From Streptomyces sp. NBC_01775 (GTDB taxonomy: Bacteria > Actinomycetota > Actinomycetes > Streptomycetales > Streptomycetaceae), in assembly GCF_035917675.1 (NCBI RefSeq), contig NZ_CP109104.1:2852001-2916000 (forward strand): a stretch of DNA of 64,000 nt, read 5' to 3'. Positions 39,728 through 48,818 of the stretch are shown here, in pieces. The first letter of the stretch is position 1. Each line of letters begins with the position of its first letter. The translations under genes and the position numbers were made by a program. The notes beneath the pieces are model-generated. The model saw nothing but the letters and a program-made list of their open reading frames with translations, did no database searches and was not told where the DNA came from.

Positions 39728-40726
39728 TCAACGGGTCCCCTTGGGATCGAGCGCGTCGCGCACTCCGTCGCCGAAGAGGTTGAAGGCGAGCACCGTGAGG
39801 AAGATCGCGACACCGGGGATGATCATGTACATCGGGTCGGACTCATAGAACTGCACGGCGTCGGACAGCATCGAACCCCAGGAGGCGGTGGGCGGCTTGA
39901 CGCCCACCCCGAGGAAGCTGAGCGCGGCCTCGGTGAGGATGTTGGTCGGGATCATCAACGTCGTGTAGACGGTGATCGGCGCGACCAGGTTCGGCATCAG
40001 TTCCTTGGTGAGGATGTAGCGCCGCCCGGCGCCCAGGCTTCGCGCGGCCTCGATGTACTCCCGCTCTCTGAGCGAGAGCACCTGGCCGCGCACGATCCGG
40101 CCGATGTACGGCCAGCCGAAGAAGCCGATCACCAGGATCATCACCAGCAGCCGTACGCCCGTGCCGGCGAGACCGAGCATGTCGTTCGGCATGACCGAGA
40201 TCAGCGAGATGATGAAGAGGAGCTGCGGGAAGGCGAGCAGCATGTCCATCACGCGGCTGATGACCGCGTCGAGCCAGCCGCCGAAGTAGCCGGCCAGGGT
40301 GCCGAAGAGGGTGCCGATGACGACGGCGACGAACGCGGAGAGGAAGCCGACGAGGATGGAGACCCTCGCGCCGTAGACGATCCGGGCGAGGATGTCGCGG
40401 CCACTGACGGGCTCGACGCCGAGCAGGTGATCCCCGCTGATGCCGCCCAGGCTGCTCTTGGGGGTGCTGAACAGCGGGTCGATCAAGTTCTCGTGCCGCT
40501 CGTTGGGGCTCTGGCCCGTGAGCCCGGTGATGAGGGGCGCGAAGATCGCGACCAGGACCAGCAGCAGGACGATCGCGCCGCCGATGAGCGCCACCTTGTC
40601 ACGCTTGAGCCGCTCCCAGGCGATGCGGCCGAGGGAACGGCCCTCGATCGCCTTCTCGGCACCGGTGGGGGCCGGCTCCGCGACCGCGGATTGCGCGGAC
40701 GTCTCCTCGTGCAGTGGTGCCGTCAT
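39728..40726 (-). CDS. oppC: Oligopeptide ABC transporter permease OppC
   Basis: 332 residues with a cytoplasmic head, then six membrane spans starting VALIGGAIVLLLVLVAIF. The OppC/DppC N-terminal domain contains HLLGVEPVSGRDILARIVYG and the EAA loop reads EYIEAARSLGAGRRYILTKE. ATG 40726 was chosen for MTAPLHEE; a purine-rich AGAAGGGG lies upstream. It is the first gene of the operon, giving the order C-A-B-D-F rather than the common A-B-C-D-F. The promoter should lie in the A/T-rich stretch 40780-40830. Confidence 0.94.
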   Translation of the reverse strand: MTAPLHEETSAQSAVAEPAPTGAEKAIEGRSLGRIAWERLKRDKVALIGGAIVLLLVLVAIFAPLITGLTGQSPNERHENLIDPLFSTPKSSLGGISGDHLLGVEPVSGRDILARIVYGARVSILVGFLSAFVAVVIGTLFGTLAGYFGGWLDAVISRVMDMLLAFPQLLFIISLISVMPNDMLGLAGTGVRLLVMILVIGFFGWPYIGRIVRGQVLSLREREYIEAARSLGAGRRYILTKELMPNLVAPITVYTTLMIPTNILTEAALSFLGVGVKPPTASWGSMLSDAVQFYESDPMYMIIPGVAIFLTVLAFNLFGDGVRDALDPKGTR

Positions 40727-41007
40727 CGTGTTGGGAACCCCTTCTCGACCGGCAGTTGACCAGTCCACGCACACCGCTGTAGCGGCCGTTAAGCATGCAA
40801 TTCGTAAACAAGGCCGAACAGCCTTATGGCTCGGGAGTCTTCATCGCGCTCACGATCAGTCGCCAGACCCACCGGGGAATGGATGCGCAACTGTGATGTG
40901 ACTCGGCATGTTCCGTTATGCGGACGGAAGTTGACGTTGAGCGGTGCCTGACCAGGGGTTTTGTCCCGATCTGGGCCATCTGTAAAGCAGCTGGAACAGG
41001 CTGTCGC

Positions 41008-41787
41008 TCAGAAGGTGCGGGGGTACCCGTATCCGAAGCCCGGAGCGGCGCCCTGGGCCGCTCCGGCGTGGGCGTCACGGTCGAAGAAGGGCCGCGACTG
41101 GCGGCGCAGCCACATGGCCACCGGGTCGTAGTCGTCCGACATGGCGACCGTGGAGACCGGCAGCCCCGCGGGGACGGCCAGTACAGATTGCGCCATCATG
41201 CGTCGCGCGGCCTCGACGGAGACCGGGCCGTTGTCGTACAGCTCCAGGCCGATGGCCAGATACGGCACGCCCAGCGAGGGCTGCACCCAGGCCCGGCGCA
41301 GCGACCGGACAGCCGGGGTGTGGTGCGCGTTCTGGCTGAGCTGGGCGTAGAACTGCGGGATGTCGAGGGCGGGTTCACTGATGCGCAGCGGGCCGGCGGG
41401 CAGCTGGTCGAGGCCCACGGCGATGCGCCGCAGATCCGGCCAGGGGATGCCCAGGCCGCCGCCGGGAGCGTGCGGATTCAGCCAGATTCCCCAGCGGTCG
41501 GGAAAGAGGGCCGTGGCGATGTCCCGGCCGCTGACGACCTCGTGCGCGCGGTTCCAGCCGGAGGCCGCCAGCTCCTGGGCAGAGGTGACGCAGGGGGCGT
41601 AGCCGTAGCCGCCCACCTCCATGTTTCCGTACTGCGCGTCGGGGGACCCGGCCTGCCCGTTCCACAGCAGCATCCACAGCTGGCTTCCGGCGAGCGCCTG
41701 GAGCAGGGCCTCGTAGGTCTCGAAGGTGTCATAAACCCCCGGCGACACCTGCCGCAGGAGCTGCTCGACGCTTCCACCCGCGCTCAC
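41008..41787 (-). CDS. SseB-like protein (enhanced serine sensitivity family), copy 1
   Basis: 259 residues from GTG 41787. A central SseB-type alpha/beta domain carries LPAGPLRISEPALDIPQFYAQL and PYLAIGLELY. The C-terminal helix motif DYDPVAMWLRRQSRPFFDRD is closely matched by the neighbouring copy. The name comes from E. coli sseB, where overexpression raises serine sensitivity; the molecular function is unknown. The Gly/Ala-rich C terminus (GAAPGFGYGYP) is probably flexible. It sits with a second copy just upstream of the glycine-serine gene block on the opposite strand. Confidence 0.75.
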   Translation of the reverse strand: MSAGGSVEQLLRQVSPGVYDTFETYEALLQALAGSQLWMLLWNGQAGSPDAQYGNMEVGGYGYAPCVTSAQELAASGWNRAHEVVSGRDIATALFPDRWGIWLNPHAPGGGLGIPWPDLRRIAVGLDQLPAGPLRISEPALDIPQFYAQLSQNAHHTPAVRSLRRAWVQPSLGVPYLAIGLELYDNGPVSVEAARRMMAQSVLAVPAGLPVSTVAMSDDYDPVAMWLRRQSRPFFDRDAHAGAAQGAAPGFGYGYPRTF

Positions 41788-41946
41788 CTGGGCCGCCCTT
41801 CCCCTGCCGTCACCTGCCGTCACCGCTTCTCCACCTGGATCCGGTCCTCGGACCGGACACGTCGCAGGCCCCGCCCCGTCATCCAACCAGCTTACGAGCC
41901 GACCCGGGCATCGGCGTTCCTACTCAGCCTCGCAGCGTCCCCGTAC

Positions 41947-42744
41947 TCAGTCGTGCCCCGGTCGCGCGTAGAAGGGCCGCACGCACTGCCGCATCCACTC
42001 CACCACGGGATCGCGGGCCGCATCCAGCAACACCATCTGGACGGGCCAGCGCACCTCGGCGGCGTGCAGGGCCCTGCCGAGCGCCTCGTGGGCCGCCTGC
42101 CGCGACTCCGGCTCCAGCATGTCGAGTTCGAGCCCGACGAAGAGCGCGGGCGGATCGCCCTCCGCGCTGGCGAGGGCGCGCCGCGCCGTCCGTACGAAGG
42201 GGAGTGCGCCGAACTCGGAGGAGGCGGCGGACAAGAAGGTCACCGGGTCGTCCTGCCAGTCCGGTTCGTACAGCCGCACCCGTGCGCCGCGGGCCACTCC
42301 GGCGACGGCCTGCTCGGCCGCGGTGTTCTTGCACAGCTCGGCGACGGCCTCCGGCGGCAGCGGCACCCCCACCGTGCCCTCCGGATTGACGGCGATGCCC
42401 ACCTGCGGCGGCAGGCCCCGCGCGAATTCCCTGGCGGGGGCGATGGTGAACGACATGTGGCCGCCCGCGACGCTGAGGAACTGCTCCTCGGAGCTGAAGA
42501 CGGGGACGTAGGCGGCGCCGTCCAACTCGATGGTGGGAAGGTCCAGGTCGCGGCTCTCCCGGCCGCCGCCCTCGGGCAGCGGCACCCATACACTGCTGCG
42601 CCCCAGGACCTCCAGCAGCCGGGCACCGGCTCCGGGGACCTGAACGGAGGCGGCCAGCGCCTCCTCCAACTCGTTACCGGGCCAGCCGCCTCCGTGTCCG
42701 GGGCCGAAGTGCTGCGGCTGCGGTGGCTGCGGCGGAACTGTCAT
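41947..42744 (-). CDS. SseB-like protein (enhanced serine sensitivity family), copy 2
   Basis: 265 residues from ATG 42744. It has a proline-rich head, then the SseB N-terminal domain (VWVPLPEGGG, AAYVPVFSSEEQFLSV) and SseB C-terminal domain ending DPVVEWMRQCVRPFYARPG. The start is supported by a TAGGCT box 7 nt upstream on the minus strand, the same leaderless spacing seen before the LOG gene. An upstream in-frame ATG at 42762 is less likely. The two copies share the end motif and diverge elsewhere. Confidence 0.8.
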   Translation of the reverse strand: MTVPPQPPQPQHFGPGHGGGWPGNELEEALAASVQVPGAGARLLEVLGRSSVWVPLPEGGGRESRDLDLPTIELDGAAYVPVFSSEEQFLSVAGGHMSFTIAPAREFARGLPPQVGIAVNPEGTVGVPLPPEAVAELCKNTAAEQAVAGVARGARVRLYEPDWQDDPVTFLSAASSEFGALPFVRTARRALASAEGDPPALFVGLELDMLEPESRQAAHEALGRALHAAEVRWPVQMVLLDAARDPVVEWMRQCVRPFYARPGHD

Positions 42745-42778
42745 GCGGCCAAGCCTATCCATGATCTCCGCCTGCCCG

Positions 42779-43567
42779 TCAGCCCTGCACAGGGCCGCTG
42801 ACCCCGGTCGCGTCCGGGGTCTTGCCGCTGGTGTCCCCGTCCACGGCCCCTTCGCCGCTCCCGGGCGGCGGCACCGCGGGCGCGCGGGCCCCCGGAACGG
42901 GCGAGGGCACATCGGCGGACGACGCGGGGGTGAAGATCACCTCGCGCAGCGCCTGGGCCGAGCCCCGGTCCAGCAGCACCGAGGAGACACATCCGCCCGG
43001 CAGCCGTCCCGTCTGCGCCGCGGCCCGCAGTCTGCGCACCGCCCGCAGATGGCGCCGGAAGGCGTACCCCGAGACCCCACGGCCCCGCTCGGCCTGCCCG
43101 GACAGCGCGTCCCGGGCCGTCACGTCGAGCAGCAGCAGGTGGAGCGCGCGCCCCCGGCGCACCGCGTCCCTGGCCAGCCAGCGGCGTACCCAGCTCTGCG
43201 TACCGCAGTCGTGGACCACCACGGCAGCCCCCGAGGCCAGCGCCCGGCGCAGCCCCGCGTAGTGCGCGATCCGCACCAGCGGGCGGTAGACGCCGTACGG
43301 CAGCCAGCCGGGCAGCCGGCGCTCCCAGCGCTCCCGGGTGTCCTGGGAGTCGACGCGGATGACGTCGGCGCGCGCGGGCACGGCCGCGCGGATCAGCGTG
43401 GACTTGCCGCCGCCGGGCAGTCCCGAGACCACCACCACGTCCCCCGCCGGGTAGCGCAGCGTGTGTCTGGCGACGGTCCCCCGCAGGTCGTGGGGAACGT
43501 CGGCACGGGTGGCCGTGGCCGCGTCTGGTCCCCTCGCTGTCGTATCGGCACCGCGCAGGCTGCCCAC
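42779..43567 (-). CDS. Small P-loop ATPase/kinase-like protein
   Basis: 262 residues. Walker A GLPGGGKST lies after strand DVVVVSG, and a downstream D in VIRVDSQDTRERW and AVVVHDCGTQSW fit a polynucleotide- or zeta-toxin-like kinase. An arginine-rich lid (VRRWLARDAVRRGR) is present. No sensor or AAA second-region motifs are seen. The Pro/Gly-rich C-terminal tail is probably disordered. It is co-directional with the SseB-like genes and divergent from the glycine riboswitch. The substrate is unknown. Confidence 0.75.
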   Translation of the reverse strand: MGSLRGADTTARGPDAATATRADVPHDLRGTVARHTLRYPAGDVVVVSGLPGGGKSTLIRAAVPARADVIRVDSQDTRERWERRLPGWLPYGVYRPLVRIAHYAGLRRALASGAAVVVHDCGTQSWVRRWLARDAVRRGRALHLLLLDVTARDALSGQAERGRGVSGYAFRRHLRAVRRLRAAAQTGRLPGGCVSSVLLDRGSAQALREVIFTPASSADVPSPVPGARAPAVPPPGSGEGAVDGDTSGKTPDATGVSGPVQG

Positions 43568-43730
43568 GGATCACCCCTCCCGGACGCGACGGCTCCGCCG
43601 CCGCTCCAGAAGAGAGTGTCAAGAAAAGGTAATGCGATTCAAGGTGAATGCCTCCCGCTCAGGGGCAGTCATGGTCCGCTCACCCGTGCGATGATGTCCG
43701 GGCCAACTCCATACCGGCCGTTCGAGCCCG

Positions 43731-43952
43731 CGCGGGAGAGTCCCTGGCAGCAGCACGCCGGGGCGCCGAAGGAGCAAGATCCTCCCTTGAATCTCTCAGG
43801 CCCCGATACCGCGCGGGCGAGGCAGATCTGAAAAGCGGGCCCTCGTGCGACGCGACGCGTGGCACGGCGGCTCCACCCACGGTGCAAGCCCGGCTCCAGC
43901 CGTTCGGGAGCTGTCGGCGAACCTCTCAGGTTCCGATGACAGATGGGGAGGA
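43731..43952 (+). promoter_or_regulatory. Tandem glycine riboswitch upstream of gcvT
   Basis: Two glycine aptamers in series. The first shows GCGGGAGAGTCCC, GCCGAAGGAGCAAG, TCTCAGGCCCCGATACCG and ends AGATCTGAAAAGC. The second shows CACCCACGGTGCAAGCC, CGAACCTCTCAGG and TTCCGATGACAGATGGGGAGG, ending about 30 nt before the gcvT ATG. Glycine binding turns on downstream genes. In S. griseus a riboswitch of this kind before gcvT-gcvH is established as a glycine-detoxification switch. Confidence 0.95.
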
Positions 43953-43984
43953 CATCCGTGTCACACCCAGCTTCGGGAGCCTGA

Positions 43985-45169
43985 ATGACTGAGCCTGAGC
44001 CCTCGGCCGCCCCTGCGCCGACCGCGCACGATCCGGCCGTACGCAAGACCGCCCTGGACGCCACGCACCGTGCGCTGGGGGCGACCATGACCGACTTCGC
44101 GGGCTGGGACATGCCGCTGCGCTACGGCAGCGAGCGCGAGGAGCACTTGGCGGTCCGCTCCAGGGCGGGGCTCTTCGACCTCTCGCACATGGGCGAGATC
44201 ACCCTCACCGGCCCCCAGGCGGGCGAGCTGCTGGACTACGCGCTGGTGGGCAATCTCTCCAAGCTGGCCGTCGGCCGGGCCCGCTACACCATGATCTGCG
44301 ACGAGAACGGCGGCATCCTCGACGACCTGATCGTCTACCGGCTGGCCGACCAGGAGTACATGGTGGTCGCCAACGCGGCCAACGCGCAGGTGGTACTGGA
44401 CGCGCTCCACGAGCGGCTGGACGCCCCGGAGACCGGGCTGCGCAGCGGCGCCGAGGTGCGCGACGACCGCGACGGCTACGCGCTGCTGGCCGTCCAGGGC
44501 CCCGAGGCCGCGGGCATCCTGCGCAAGCTGACCGGCTTCGACGTGGACGGGCTGCGGTACTACGCGGGCGAGCGCGACATCGTCGCGGGCCGGGCCGCGC
44601 TGATCGCCCGTACGGGATACACCGGCGAGGACGGCTTCGAGCTGTTCGTGGCGCCCCAGGACGCGGAGGCCGTCTGGAGCGCGCTGACGGAGGCGGGCGC
44701 CGACGCGGGCCTGGTGCCGTGCGGGCTCAGCTGCCGGGACACGCTGCGCCTGGAGGCGGGCATGCCGCTGTACGGGCACGAGCTGTCGACCGCGCTGACG
44801 CCCTTCGACGCGGGCCTGGGCAGGACCGTCAAGTTCGAGAAGACCACGAACGAGGGCCGCTTCGTCGGCCGGGAGGCCCTGGCGGCGGCGGCCGAGCGGG
44901 CCGAGTCGGCACCGCCGCGCAAGCTGGTCGGGCTGGTCGCCACCGGGCGCCGGGTGCCGCGCGCGGGATACCCCGTGGTCGCGGGCGAGGGCACGGTCAT
45001 CGGCGAGGTCACCTCCGGCGCCCCCTCTCCCACCCTGGGCAAGCCGATCGCGATGGCGTATGTGGACGCCGCGCACGCGGCGCCCGGCACCGAGGGCGTC
45101 GCGGTGGACATCCGCGGCTCTCATGAGCCGTACGAGGTCGTCGCGCTTCCCTTCTACAAGCGCGGCTGA
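43985..45169 (+). CDS. gcvT: Glycine cleavage system T protein (aminomethyltransferase)
   Basis: 394 residues. Folate and aminomethyl-lipoyl site blocks are intact: FAGWDMPLRY, DLSHMGEI, the aspartate region DENGGILDDLIVY, RTGYTGEDGFEL and RDTLRLEAGMPLYGHE. It releases ammonia and transfers the methylene from the H protein to tetrahydrofolate. It is the first gene of the riboswitch-controlled unit. gcvP is not in the window; in streptomycetes it usually sits elsewhere with its own riboswitch. Confidence 0.97.
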   Translation: MTEPEPSAAPAPTAHDPAVRKTALDATHRALGATMTDFAGWDMPLRYGSEREEHLAVRSRAGLFDLSHMGEITLTGPQAGELLDYALVGNLSKLAVGRARYTMICDENGGILDDLIVYRLADQEYMVVANAANAQVVLDALHERLDAPETGLRSGAEVRDDRDGYALLAVQGPEAAGILRKLTGFDVDGLRYYAGERDIVAGRAALIARTGYTGEDGFELFVAPQDAEAVWSALTEAGADAGLVPCGLSCRDTLRLEAGMPLYGHELSTALTPFDAGLGRTVKFEKTTNEGRFVGREALAAAAERAESAPPRKLVGLVATGRRVPRAGYPVVAGEGTVIGEVTSGAPSPTLGKPIAMAYVDAAHAAPGTEGVAVDIRGSHEPYEVVALPFYKRG

Positions 45170-45319
45170 TCCCCTCCGCAAGCGTCGGCCGACCCCTCGG
45201 CCGCCGCCCGTCCGGTGTCCCCATCCGGTGTCCGGCGCTGCCGGGGCGGGGAGAGTGTTTCCCGTCCCACCTGCCAAGACCGTTTCCGTCGCACGCATCT
45301 CATCCGGGAGAATCAGACC

Positions 45320-45700
45320 ATGAGCAACCCCCAGCAGCTCCGCTACAGCAAGGAGCACGAGTGGCTGTCGGACGCCGAGAGCGGTGTCGCGACGGTCGGC
45401 ATCACCGCGCACGCCGCGACGGCGCTCGGCGATGTCGTCTTCGTCCAGCTCCCCGAGGTGGGGGACACCGTCACCGCGGGTGAGAGCTGTGGCGAGCTGG
45501 AGTCGACCAAGTCCGTCAGCGACCTCTACTCCCCCGCCTCCGGCGAGATCACCGAGATCAACCAGGACGTCGTGGACGACCCGGCGCTCGTCAACTCCGC
45601 CCCGTTCGAGGGCGGCTGGCTGTTCAAGGTGACGCTGTCCGAGGAGCCGAAGGATCTGCTCTCGGCCGACGAGTACACCGCGTTCGCCTCCGGCAGCTGA
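45320..45700 (+). CDS. gcvH: Glycine cleavage system H protein
   Basis: 126 residues, full length. The lipoyl-accepting lysine is K64 in [15 protein letters not shown], the family-conserved site. It shuttles the aminomethyl group between P, T and L proteins. The ATG at 45320 follows GGGAGAATCAGACC. It lies 150 bp after gcvT, in a gap without a strong terminator, so read-through from the riboswitch is expected. Confidence 0.97.
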   Translation: MSNPQQLRYSKEHEWLSDAESGVATVGITAHAATALGDVVFVQLPEVGDTVTAGESCGELESTKSVSDLYSPASGEITEINQDVVDDPALVNSAPFEGGWLFKVTLSEEPKDLLSADEYTAFASGS

Positions 45701-45776
45701 GGCCCGCCCGCCCGCGCCCCCTGCCCCGCTTTCCGTGCCGCCCAGCCCGCCTCCTCTCCCAGGGATGGTTCTTTAC

Positions 45777-47051
45777 ATGTCGCTTCTCAACAGCTCTCTC
45801 CACGAGGTCGACGCCGAGGTCGCCGCCGCCGTCGACGCCGAGCTCCACCGCCAGCAGTCCACCCTCGAAATGATCGCGTCGGAGAACTTCGCCCCCATCG
45901 CCGCCATGGAGGCGCAGGGCTCGGTCCTCACCAACAAGTACGCCGAGGGCTACCCCGGCCGCCGCTACTACGGCGGCTGTGAGTACGTCGACGTGGTCGA
46001 GGACCTGGCCAGGGACCGGGTGAAGGCGCTGTTCGGCGCCGAGGCCGCCAACGTGCAGCCGCACTCGGGCGCCCAGGCCAACGCCGCCGCGATGTTCGCC
46101 CTGCTCAAGCCCGGCGACACGATCATGGGCCTGGACCTGGCGCACGGCGGTCACCTCACCCACGGCATGAAGATCAACTTCTCCGGCAAGCTCTACAACG
46201 TCGTGGCCTACAAGGTCGACGACGAGACCAGCCAGGTCGACATGGCCGAGGTCGAGAAGCTCGCCAGGGAGCACCGTCCTCAGATGATCATCGCGGGCTG
46301 GTCCGCCTACCCGCGCCAGCTCGACTTCGCCGCCTTCCGCCGCATCGCCGACGAGGTCGGCGCCCTGCTGATGGTCGACATGGCGCACTTCGCCGGTCTG
46401 GTGGCCGCGGGCCTCCACCCCTCCCCCGTGCCCCACGCGGACGTCGTCACGACCACGACACACAAGACACTGGGCGGCCCGCGCGGCGGCGTGATCCTCT
46501 CGAAGAAGGAGTACGCGAAGAAGATCAACTCCGCCGTCTTCCCCGGCCAGCAGGGCGGCCCGCTGGAGCACGTCATCGCGGCGAAGGCCGTCTCCTTCAA
46601 GATCGCCGCCGGCGACGACTTCAAGGACCGCCAGCGCCGCACGCTCTCCGGCGCCCGCATCCTGGCCGAGCGCCTGCTGCGCCAGGACTCCGTCGACGCC
46701 GGCGTCTCGGTCCTGTCGGGCGGCACCGACGTCCACCTGGTCCTGGTCGACCTGCGCAACAGCGAGCTGGACGGCCAGCAGGCCGAGGACCGGCTGCACG
46801 ACATCGGCATCACGGTCAACCGCAACGCCGTGCCGAACGACCCCCGTCCCCCGATGGTGACCTCGGGCCTGCGCGTGGGCACGCCCGCGCTGGCCACCCG
46901 GGGCTTCCAGGACGAGGACTTCACCGAGGTCGCCGACATCATCGCCGAGGCGCTGCTGCCGGACTTCGACGAGGCGAAGTCGAAGGCCCTCGCCACCCGC
47001 GTCTCCGCTCTCGCGGAGAAGCATCCGCTGTACCCGACCCTGGGCAAGTAG
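45777..47051 (+). CDS. glyA: Serine hydroxymethyltransferase
   Basis: 424 residues. The PLP lysine is K230 in [14 protein letters not shown]. The [14 protein letters not shown] and HSGAQAN blocks that hold cofactor and folate are intact. It joins glycine with methylene-tetrahydrofolate to make serine, using the folate product of GcvT, so glycine can be turned into serine. The ATG at 45777 gives [12 protein letters not shown]; a nearby ATG 12 nt upstream is less family-like. A strong terminator follows. Confidence 0.97.
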   Translation: MSLLNSSLHEVDAEVAAAVDAELHRQQSTLEMIASENFAPIAAMEAQGSVLTNKYAEGYPGRRYYGGCEYVDVVEDLARDRVKALFGAEAANVQPHSGAQANAAAMFALLKPGDTIMGLDLAHGGHLTHGMKINFSGKLYNVVAYKVDDETSQVDMAEVEKLAREHRPQMIIAGWSAYPRQLDFAAFRRIADEVGALLMVDMAHFAGLVAAGLHPSPVPHADVVTTTTHKTLGGPRGGVILSKKEYAKKINSAVFPGQQGGPLEHVIAAKAVSFKIAAGDDFKDRQRRTLSGARILAERLLRQDSVDAGVSVLSGGTDVHLVLVDLRNSELDGQQAEDRLHDIGITVNRNAVPNDPRPPMVTSGLRVGTPALATRGFQDEDFTEVADIIAEALLPDFDEAKSKALATRVSALAEKHPLYPTLGK

Positions 47052-47061
47052 GGCTCCCCCG

Positions 47062-47095
47062 CGTTTCTCCCCCGGCCGGAGCCGGGGGAGAAGCG
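47062..47095 (+). terminator. Intrinsic terminator after glyA
   Basis: TTCTCCCCCGGC at 47065-47076 pairs with GCCGGGGGAGAA at 47081-47092 around CGGA, and the stem extends outward with one wobble. It separates glyA from sdaA, so sdaA may have its own promoter or depend on read-through. Confidence 0.75.
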
Positions 47096-47170
47096 AGGGC
47101 CAAAGACACCGGCCACCACCACCCCACCCAGCAACACCCCGACGTCCCGCAGGGGCAGGGAGCCGCCATC

Positions 47171-48553
47171 ATGGCCATCTCGGTCTTCGACCTGTTCTCC
47201 ATCGGCATCGGCCCGTCCAGCTCGCACACCGTCGGCCCCATGCGGGCCGCGCTCATGTTCGCGCGACGCCTCAAGAACGAGGGCGTCCTCGCGCACACCG
47301 CCTCCGTGCGCGCCGAGCTGTTCGGCTCGCTCGGCGCGACCGGGCACGGCCACGGCACCCCCAAGGCGGTGCTGCTGGGCCTGGAGGGCGAGTCGCCGCG
47401 CACGGTCGACGTCGAACGCGCGGACGAGCGGGTCGAGCGGATCCGCACCGAGGGCCGGCTGCGGCTGCTGGCGGCCGAGATAGGCGATACGCACACCGTC
47501 CCCTTCGACGAGCGCACCCAGCTCGTCCTCCACCGCCGCCGCTCCCTGCCGTACCACGCCAACGGCATGACGCTCTTCGCCTACGACGAGGCGGGCACCC
47601 CGCTGGTGGAGAAGACGTACTACTCGGTGGGCGGCGGCTTCGTCGTGGACGAGGACGCCGTCGGCGAGGACCGCATCAAGCTGGACGACACCGTGCTGCG
47701 CCACCCCTTCCGCACCGGTGACGAGCTGCTGCGCCTGACCCGGGAGACCGGGCTGTCGGTCTCCCGGCTGATGCTGGAGAACGAGAAGGCGTGGCGCACC
47801 GAGGAGGAGATCCGCGCGGGCCTGCTGGAGATCTGGCAGGTCATGCGGGACTGCGTCGCACGCGGCCTGAGCCAGGAGGGCATCTTGCCCGGCGGCCTCA
47901 AGGTCCGCCGCCGCGCGGCCACCTCGGCCCGCCAGATGCGCGCCGAGGGCCGGGCCGAGGCGCAGGCGATGGAGTGGACGACGCTGTACGCCATGGCCGT
48001 GAACGAGGAGAACGCGGCGGGCGGCCGGGTCGTCACGGCCCCCACCAACGGTGCGGCCGGCATCATCCCCGCCGTCCTGCACTACGCCCACCACTACGTG
48101 CCCGGCACGGACGACGAGGCGATCATCCGCTTCCTCCTCGCGGCCGGCGCGATCGGCATGCTCTTCAAGGAGAACGCCTCGATCTCCGGCGCCGAGGTCG
48201 GCTGCCAGGGCGAGGTCGGCTCCGCCTGCTCCATGGCCGCCGGCGGCCTCGCGGAGATCCTGGGCGGCAGCCCCGAACAGGTCGAGAACGCCGCCGAGAT
48301 CGGCATCGAACACAACCTCGGCCTCACCTGCGACCCGGTCGGCGGCCTCGTCCAGATCCCCTGCATCGAGCGCAACGGCATGGCGGCCGTCAAGGCCGTC
48401 ACCGCGGCCCGCATGTCCCTGCGCGGCGACGGCCGCCACCACGTCTCCCTCGACAAGGCCATCAAGACCATGCGCGAGACGGGTGCGGACATGAAGGTCA
48501 AGTACAAGGAGACGGCGCGGGGCGGGCTCGCGGTGAACGTCATCGAGTGCTGA
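47171..48553 (+). CDS. sdaA: L-serine ammonia-lyase (iron-sulfur type, single chain)
   Basis: 460 residues, with fused beta (N-terminal, [15 protein letters not shown]) and alpha (C-terminal) domains. The iron-sulfur ligand cysteines lie in [14 protein letters not shown] and [19 protein letters not shown]. It converts serine to pyruvate and ammonia without PLP. After GcvT/H and GlyA this completes a glycine-to-serine-to-pyruvate route, a safety valve for excess glycine or serine. The ATG at 47171 follows GCAGGGAGCC. Beyond this gene the window changes to accessory content. Confidence 0.96.
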   Translation: MAISVFDLFSIGIGPSSSHTVGPMRAALMFARRLKNEGVLAHTASVRAELFGSLGATGHGHGTPKAVLLGLEGESPRTVDVERADERVERIRTEGRLRLLAAEIGDTHTVPFDERTQLVLHRRRSLPYHANGMTLFAYDEAGTPLVEKTYYSVGGGFVVDEDAVGEDRIKLDDTVLRHPFRTGDELLRLTRETGLSVSRLMLENEKAWRTEEEIRAGLLEIWQVMRDCVARGLSQEGILPGGLKVRRRAATSARQMRAEGRAEAQAMEWTTLYAMAVNEENAAGGRVVTAPTNGAAGIIPAVLHYAHHYVPGTDDEAIIRFLLAAGAIGMLFKENASISGAEVGCQGEVGSACSMAAGGLAEILGGSPEQVENAAEIGIEHNLGLTCDPVGGLVQIPCIERNGMAAVKAVTAARMSLRGDGRHHVSLDKAIKTMRETGADMKVKYKETARGGLAVNVIEC

Positions 48554-48583
48554 GCGCACCTGTCCTGACCAGGTGATTCGCGT

Positions 48584-48659
48584 CTTTCAGCGCTGTCACG
48601 GGCTTGCCCTTCCGTACGGGGCGAATGTCCCTCGGAAGTCCCTGTGACAGAGCTGAAGG
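48584..48659. other. Nested inverted repeat after sdaA
   Basis: CTTTCAGCGCTGTCACGGG at 48584-48602 pairs with CCTGTGACAGAGCTGAAGG at 48641-48659 over about 19 bp with a few mismatches. Inside, CTTCCG and CGGAAG can pair too. It could be the sdaA terminator, a small structured RNA or a miniature inverted-repeat relic. No coding sequence is convincing between it and the kinase gene. Confidence 0.5.
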
Positions 48660-48775
48660 TCCCTCCTTCGCAGGACAACGCCGGCGAGGCCGTCTGCGCG
48701 AACGCGTGCGACGGCGAGCCGGCGGAGGTGCCCGGGGTCCGGGCCGACGTGGACGCCGGCGGGTGGCCACCGCGC

Positions 48776-48810
48776 TCAACCATCGGTGGCCACGTGCCAT
48801 CGATGGTTGA
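48776..48810. promoter_or_regulatory. Perfect 10-bp inverted repeat before the APH-like gene
   Basis: TCAACCATCG at 48776-48785 and CGATGGTTGA at 48801-48810, separated by 15 bp that contain GTGGCCAC and CACGTG. It ends 8 bp before the ATG at 48819, so a bound protein would block initiation. A partial direct copy of GGTGGCCAC lies at about 48762. Confidence 0.55.
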
Positions 48811-48818
48811 GTGAGATC

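Noticed and set aside
40918..42801. 627-residue plus-strand frame across the SseB-like genes
   Set aside because: It is the antisense shadow of two genes with clear family motifs; third-position G/C bias fits the minus strand.
48604..48810. 68-residue plus-strand frame after sdaA
   Set aside because: It runs through the nested inverted repeat and the operator-like repeat, with arginine-rich composition typical of chance frames in high-G+C DNA.
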